A DNA stretch of 64,000 bases from Frigidibacter oleivorans (lineage in GTDB: Bacteria > Pseudomonadota > Alphaproteobacteria > Rhodobacterales > Rhodobacteraceae), in the NCBI RefSeq assembly GCF_003993775.1, contig NZ_RJRZ01000004.1, positions 124,001-188,000 of the forward strand, read 5' to 3'. A program made the translations under genes and the position numbers. The notes beneath the pieces are model-generated. The model saw only the letters and a program-made list of their open reading frames with translations. It was not told the origin of the DNA and did not search any database. Shown in pieces: positions 61,127 to 64,000 of the stretch (its first letter is position 1; each line of letters begins with the position of its first letter).

Positions 61127-62392
61127 ATGAACATCCTCATTCTCGGCGGCGGCGGGCGGGAACATGCGCTGGCCTGGGCGGTGAAGCAGAACCCGAAATG
61201 CGACCGGCTGATCGTGGCGCCGGGCAATGCGGGGATCGCGGCGCTGGCGGAATGCGCGGCGCTCGACATCCTCGACGGCGCGGCGGTGGTGGAATTCTGC
61301 GCGGCCGAGGCCATCGACTTCGTGATCGTGGGGCCGGAGGCGCCGCTGGCGGCGGGCGTGGCCGACGCGGTGGCCGCGGCGGGCCTGCCAGTCTTCGGCC
61401 CCTCGGCGGCGGCCGCGCGGCTGGAGGCGTCGAAGGCCTTCACCAAGGAAATCTGCGACGCCTGCGCTGCCCCCACCGCCCGCTGGGCGCGCTTCGCCGA
61501 TCCCGCCGCGGCGAAGGATTACGTCCGCGCCGAGGGCGCCCCCATCGTCGTCAAGGCCGACGGGCTGGCCGCGGGCAAGGGCGTGATCGTGGCGATGACC
61601 GAGGCCGAGGCGCTGGCGGGCATCGACATGATCTTCGCCGGAACCTTCGGCGCCGAGGCCGGGGCCGAGGTGGTGATCGAGGAGTTCATGGCCGGCGAGG
61701 AGGCGAGCTTCTTCGTGCTGTGCGACGGCGAGACGGTGCTGCCCATCGGCACCGCGCAGGACCACAAGCGGGTGGGCGACGGCGATACCGGCCCCAATAC
61801 CGGCGGCATGGGCGCCTATTCCCCTGCCCCGGTGCTGAGCGATGCCATCGCCGAACAGGCGCTGGCGCAGATCATCCGCCCGACCGTGGCGGAAATGGCC
61901 CGGCGCGGCACGCCCTATCGCGGCGTCCTTTACGCAGGGCTGATGATCGCGGACGGGCAGGCGCGGCTGGTGGAATACAACTGCCGCTTCGGCGATCCGG
62001 AATGCCAGGTGCTGATGATGCGGATGGGGGCGCAGGCGCTGGACCTGATGCAGGCCTGCGCCGAAGGGCGGCTGGCCGGGCTGCAGGTCAACTGGGCCCA
62101 GGATCACGCGCTGACCGTGGTGATGGCGGCGAACGGCTATCCGGGCGACTATGCCAGGGGCAGCCAGATCCGGGGGCTGGAGGAACTGCCCGAGGACAGC
62201 CGGCACATGGTCTTCCATGCCGGCACCGCCGAACGCGAGGGGGGCATCGTCGCCGCGGGCGGGCGGGTGCTGAACGTCACCGCGCGCGGCGCCACGCTGG
62301 CCGAGGCGCGCGACCGGGCCTACGGGCTGGTGGACCGGATCGACTGGCCGGGCGGATTCTGCCGTCGCGACATCGGCTGGCGGGCGCTCTGA
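61127..62392 (+). CDS. purD: Phosphoribosylamine-glycine ligase
   Basis: A 421-residue ATP-grasp enzyme joining phosphoribosylamine and glycine in purine synthesis, the step after PurF. The N-terminus MNILILGGGGREHALAWAVK, the ATP-grasp segment PIVVKADGLAAGKGVIVAMT, the DHKRVGDGDTGPNTGGMGAY block and VEYNCRFGDPECQVLMMRM are all present. Length is normal. Confidence 0.97.
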   Translation: MNILILGGGGREHALAWAVKQNPKCDRLIVAPGNAGIAALAECAALDILDGAAVVEFCAAEAIDFVIVGPEAPLAAGVADAVAAAGLPVFGPSAAAARLEASKAFTKEICDACAAPTARWARFADPAAAKDYVRAEGAPIVVKADGLAAGKGVIVAMTEAEALAGIDMIFAGTFGAEAGAEVVIEEFMAGEEASFFVLCDGETVLPIGTAQDHKRVGDGDTGPNTGGMGAYSPAPVLSDAIAEQALAQIIRPTVAEMARRGTPYRGVLYAGLMIADGQARLVEYNCRFGDPECQVLMMRMGAQALDLMQACAEGRLAGLQVNWAQDHALTVVMAANGYPGDYARGSQIRGLEELPEDSRHMVFHAGTAEREGGIVAAGGRVLNVTARGATLAEARDRAYGLVDRIDWPGGFCRRDIGWRAL

Positions 62393-62400
62393 GGCGCCTG

Positions 62401-62467
62401 CCCCTGCAGCTGACGAAAATATCCCGGGGTGAATTGGCCGGCACGGCCAAGAGGGGCAGCGCCCCTC
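62401..62467 (-). repeat. Dispersed repeat and hairpin, copy 7 (reverse)
   Basis: On the minus strand, CCCCGGGATATTTTCGTCAG and CTGCAGGGG, with GAGGGGCAGCGCCCCTC at 62451-62467 forming a hairpin. It lies between the convergent purD and the Anbu gene. Confidence 0.75.
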
Positions 62468-62483
62468 CCCTTCTCTCGCCGCC

Positions 62484-63209
62484 TCAGATCTCGATCTGCC
62501 GGTAGCTTTCGCGCAGCGCGACCGACCAGGCCTCGCTCATCCGCTTGAACTGCGGGTCGCCCGCCTCGATCCGGCGGCGCTGCGTCACCCGGCAGGCGTC
62601 GCGCTCGATCACCGCAAGGTCGAGCGGCATTCCCACCGACAGGTTCGACCGGAGCGTCGAATCCATCGACAAGAGCACCGCCTTCTGCGCCTCGGCCAGC
62701 GAGGTGTCGGGCGTCACCACCCGGTCGAGGATCGGCTTGCCGTACTTGTGCTCGCCGATCTGCAGATAGGGCGTGTCGTCGGTGGCCTCGATGAAGTTGC
62801 CCTCGGGATAGATCAGGAACATCCGCATCGCCCCGCCGGCCCGCTGCCCGGCGACGATCAGGCTGGCCGAGGCGGTGATCTTCGCCGCCTGCATCTTGCC
62901 CTCGATGTCCTGCCGGACGCTGGCCAGCGTGTTGCCGACGATCTCGGCCACCTTCAGCATGGTGGGGGCCAGCATGATCGAGCTTTCGGAATCGGCATCC
63001 GGCGCCTCGACCGCCTCGCGCAGCCGGGCGATGGTGGTCTGGGTGACCGACAGGCTGCCCGCGGTCAGGATCGAGATCACCCGTTCGCCCGGTTCCTCGA
63101 AATGGAACATCTTGCGATAGGTGGCGATGTTGTCGAGCCCGGCATTCGTCCGCGTGTCGGACAGAAGCACGATCCCCCCGGTCAGCAGCAGACCCACGCA
63201 ATAGGTCAT
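62484..63209 (-). CDS. Anbu-type proteasome-like protease
   Basis: A 241-residue Ntn-hydrolase related to HslV and the proteasome beta subunit. It starts MTYCVGLLLTGGIVLLSDTR, so removal of Met would expose Thr2 as the nucleophile; the Asp in SDTRTNAG is also conserved. The start at 63209 is essential for that N-terminus. Anbu proteins are usually encoded beside a transglutaminase-like protein, an alpha-E protein and a circularly permuted ATP-grasp protein; the first of these is next to it here. The substrate is unknown. Confidence 0.93.
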   Translation of the reverse strand: MTYCVGLLLTGGIVLLSDTRTNAGLDNIATYRKMFHFEEPGERVISILTAGSLSVTQTTIARLREAVEAPDADSESSIMLAPTMLKVAEIVGNTLASVRQDIEGKMQAAKITASASLIVAGQRAGGAMRMFLIYPEGNFIEATDDTPYLQIGEHKYGKPILDRVVTPDTSLAEAQKAVLLSMDSTLRSNLSVGMPLDLAVIERDACRVTQRRRIEAGDPQFKRMSEAWSVALRESYRQIEI

Positions 63210-63270
63210 CGTTCCAGTCGTCCCGTCCAGCACGCGGCCGCCCGTCCGGCCCGTTCCCCGAGGCGGGACA

Positions 63271-64000
63271 CTATTGCTGCACGGCGGCCACGGCAACAGA
63301 GACGTCGAGCGATTCCGTCACGCGACCCCGTGCCACACCCCGGACCGGCGCCGCGTCCTGCGCGTCGAGGCCCGATCCCAGCCGGATATAGCGCGTGTCC
63401 GGGCAGCAGGCATTGGCGGGATCGAAGCCGACCCAGCCCAGCCCCTCGATCCACAGTTCCGCCCAGGCATGGGCAGCCTCCTGCGCCATGTCGGACCCGG
63501 CCTCCAGATAGCCCGAGACATAGCGCGCGGGCGTTTCCAGCAGCCGCGCGCAGGCGATCAGCACATGGGCATGGTCCTGGCAGACGCCCTCGCCCAGGGC
63601 CAGCGCCTCGGCGGCGGTGGTATGGGCCTCGGTCGCGCCGGGCTTGTAGGCCACCGCCTCGGCCACGGCCGCGGCCAGCCGGTGCGCCCGGTCCAGCGCG
63701 CCCGTCGCGCCCTCGATCCCGGCATGGGCCAGATCGACCAGCCCCGCCTCGGACCGGGTGGAGGCGGTGTCGCGCAGATAGACCTCGGGCGGGACCTGTT
63801 CGCGATGGCCGCGCAGCACGCCGGCCATGTCGGTCGTCGCCACCTCGCCCGAGACGCTGACCGCGATCTCGGTCGCGGGGCCGCGCAGCGACCAGCTTTC
63901 GATCCAGTCGCCGGCCCCGTCGCGGAAGGCCGCGCCGCGCATCCCGCCCTCGACCCCGATCTGCCAGCGGATCACCCGCTGCCCGTCGCACAGCGAGGGC
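63271..64000 (-). CDS. Transglutaminase-like protein, partial
   Basis: The C-terminal 242 or so codons of a transglutaminase-like cysteine protease; the start is beyond the right edge. The triad is visible as Cys in ALGEGVCQDHAHVLIACARL, His in EAAHAWAELWIEG and Asp in GWVGFDPANACC. The N-terminal domain of the family is cut by the window. An internal GTG at 63973-63975 is not the start, because the frame continues upstream. Its end lies 61 bp from the Anbu gene, in the same direction. Confidence 0.93.
   Translation of the reverse strand, partial: PSLCDGQRVIRWQIGVEGGMRGAAFRDGAGDWIESWSLRGPATEIAVSVSGEVATTDMAGVLRGHREQVPPEVYLRDTASTRSEAGLVDLAHAGIEGATGALDRAHRLAAAVAEAVAYKPGATEAHTTAAEALALGEGVCQDHAHVLIACARLLETPARYVSGYLEAGSDMAQEAAHAWAELWIEGLGWVGFDPANACCPDTRYIRLGSGLDAQDAAPVRGVARGRVTESLDVSVAVAAVQQ

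Overview
The window is high-GC DNA with the gene content and order of an alphaproteobacterium of the Rhodobacteraceae, probably Paracoccus-like. This is inferred from several things: the ureD-ureA-ureJ-ureB order, pyrE-dnaB-alr, the alr-mla-radA-cvpA-purF run, surE-pcm-nlpD next to tatABC, a VPLPA-CTERM protein, SAM-II and cobalamin riboswitches, and a recurrent CCCCGGGATATTT intergenic repeat. The extreme GC content creates many long antisense open frames, which were left out. No tRNA, rRNA, CRISPR array, insertion sequence or prophage was seen.

Left part (1-10156). A urease operon on the minus strand (ureD, ureA, ureJ, ureB, then ureC at the left edge) is interrupted between ureB and ureC by four unrelated genes, one of them on the opposite strand. 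Pyrimidine genes pyrC and pyrE and the replicative helicase dnaB follow; the dnaB upstream gap carries DnaA-box-like motifs.

Middle left (10344-26080). A VPLPA-CTERM surface protein, alanine racemase, MlaE/MlaF lipid-transport components with a PqiA-like protein but no MCE protein, radA, cvpA, purF, an atypical SDR, surE-pcm-nlpD, a DUF815 ATPase coupled to tatABC, a small YafY-type regulator with an operator-like palindrome, and a manganese catalase.

Centre (26100-35143). A tripartite tricarboxylate transporter (tctCBA), a FixJ-type response regulator and PAS histidine kinase, and a divergent orphan TRAP-type binding protein. An identical 12-bp motif lies in the same orientation upstream of tctC and of dctP, which suggests one organic-acid regulon. 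A chalcone-isomerase-like exported protein and a GPH-type transporter follow.

Centre right (35160-46433). A cobalamin riboswitch with a visible SD-sequestering platform precedes btuB and btuFCD. This converges on a phosphonate-type ABC transporter cluster (phnC, phnD, phnE1, phnE2) with a hexapeptide acetyltransferase. An MFS exporter and a divergent LysR regulator share a palindrome-rich intergenic region.

Right part (46434-64000). A SqrR/BigR-like ArsR regulator, an Hsp70-like protein, folE2, and metZ under a SAM-II riboswitch whose Shine-Dalgarno serves a 23-codon leader ORF overlapping metZ by ATGA. Then come an alpha/beta hydrolase, a Nu-class GST, YciB, EamA and MgtC membrane proteins, ftsY, an AlkB-type hydroxylase, xseA, another hydrolase, purD, and finally an Anbu-type proteasome-like protease beside a transglutaminase-like gene that runs off the right edge.
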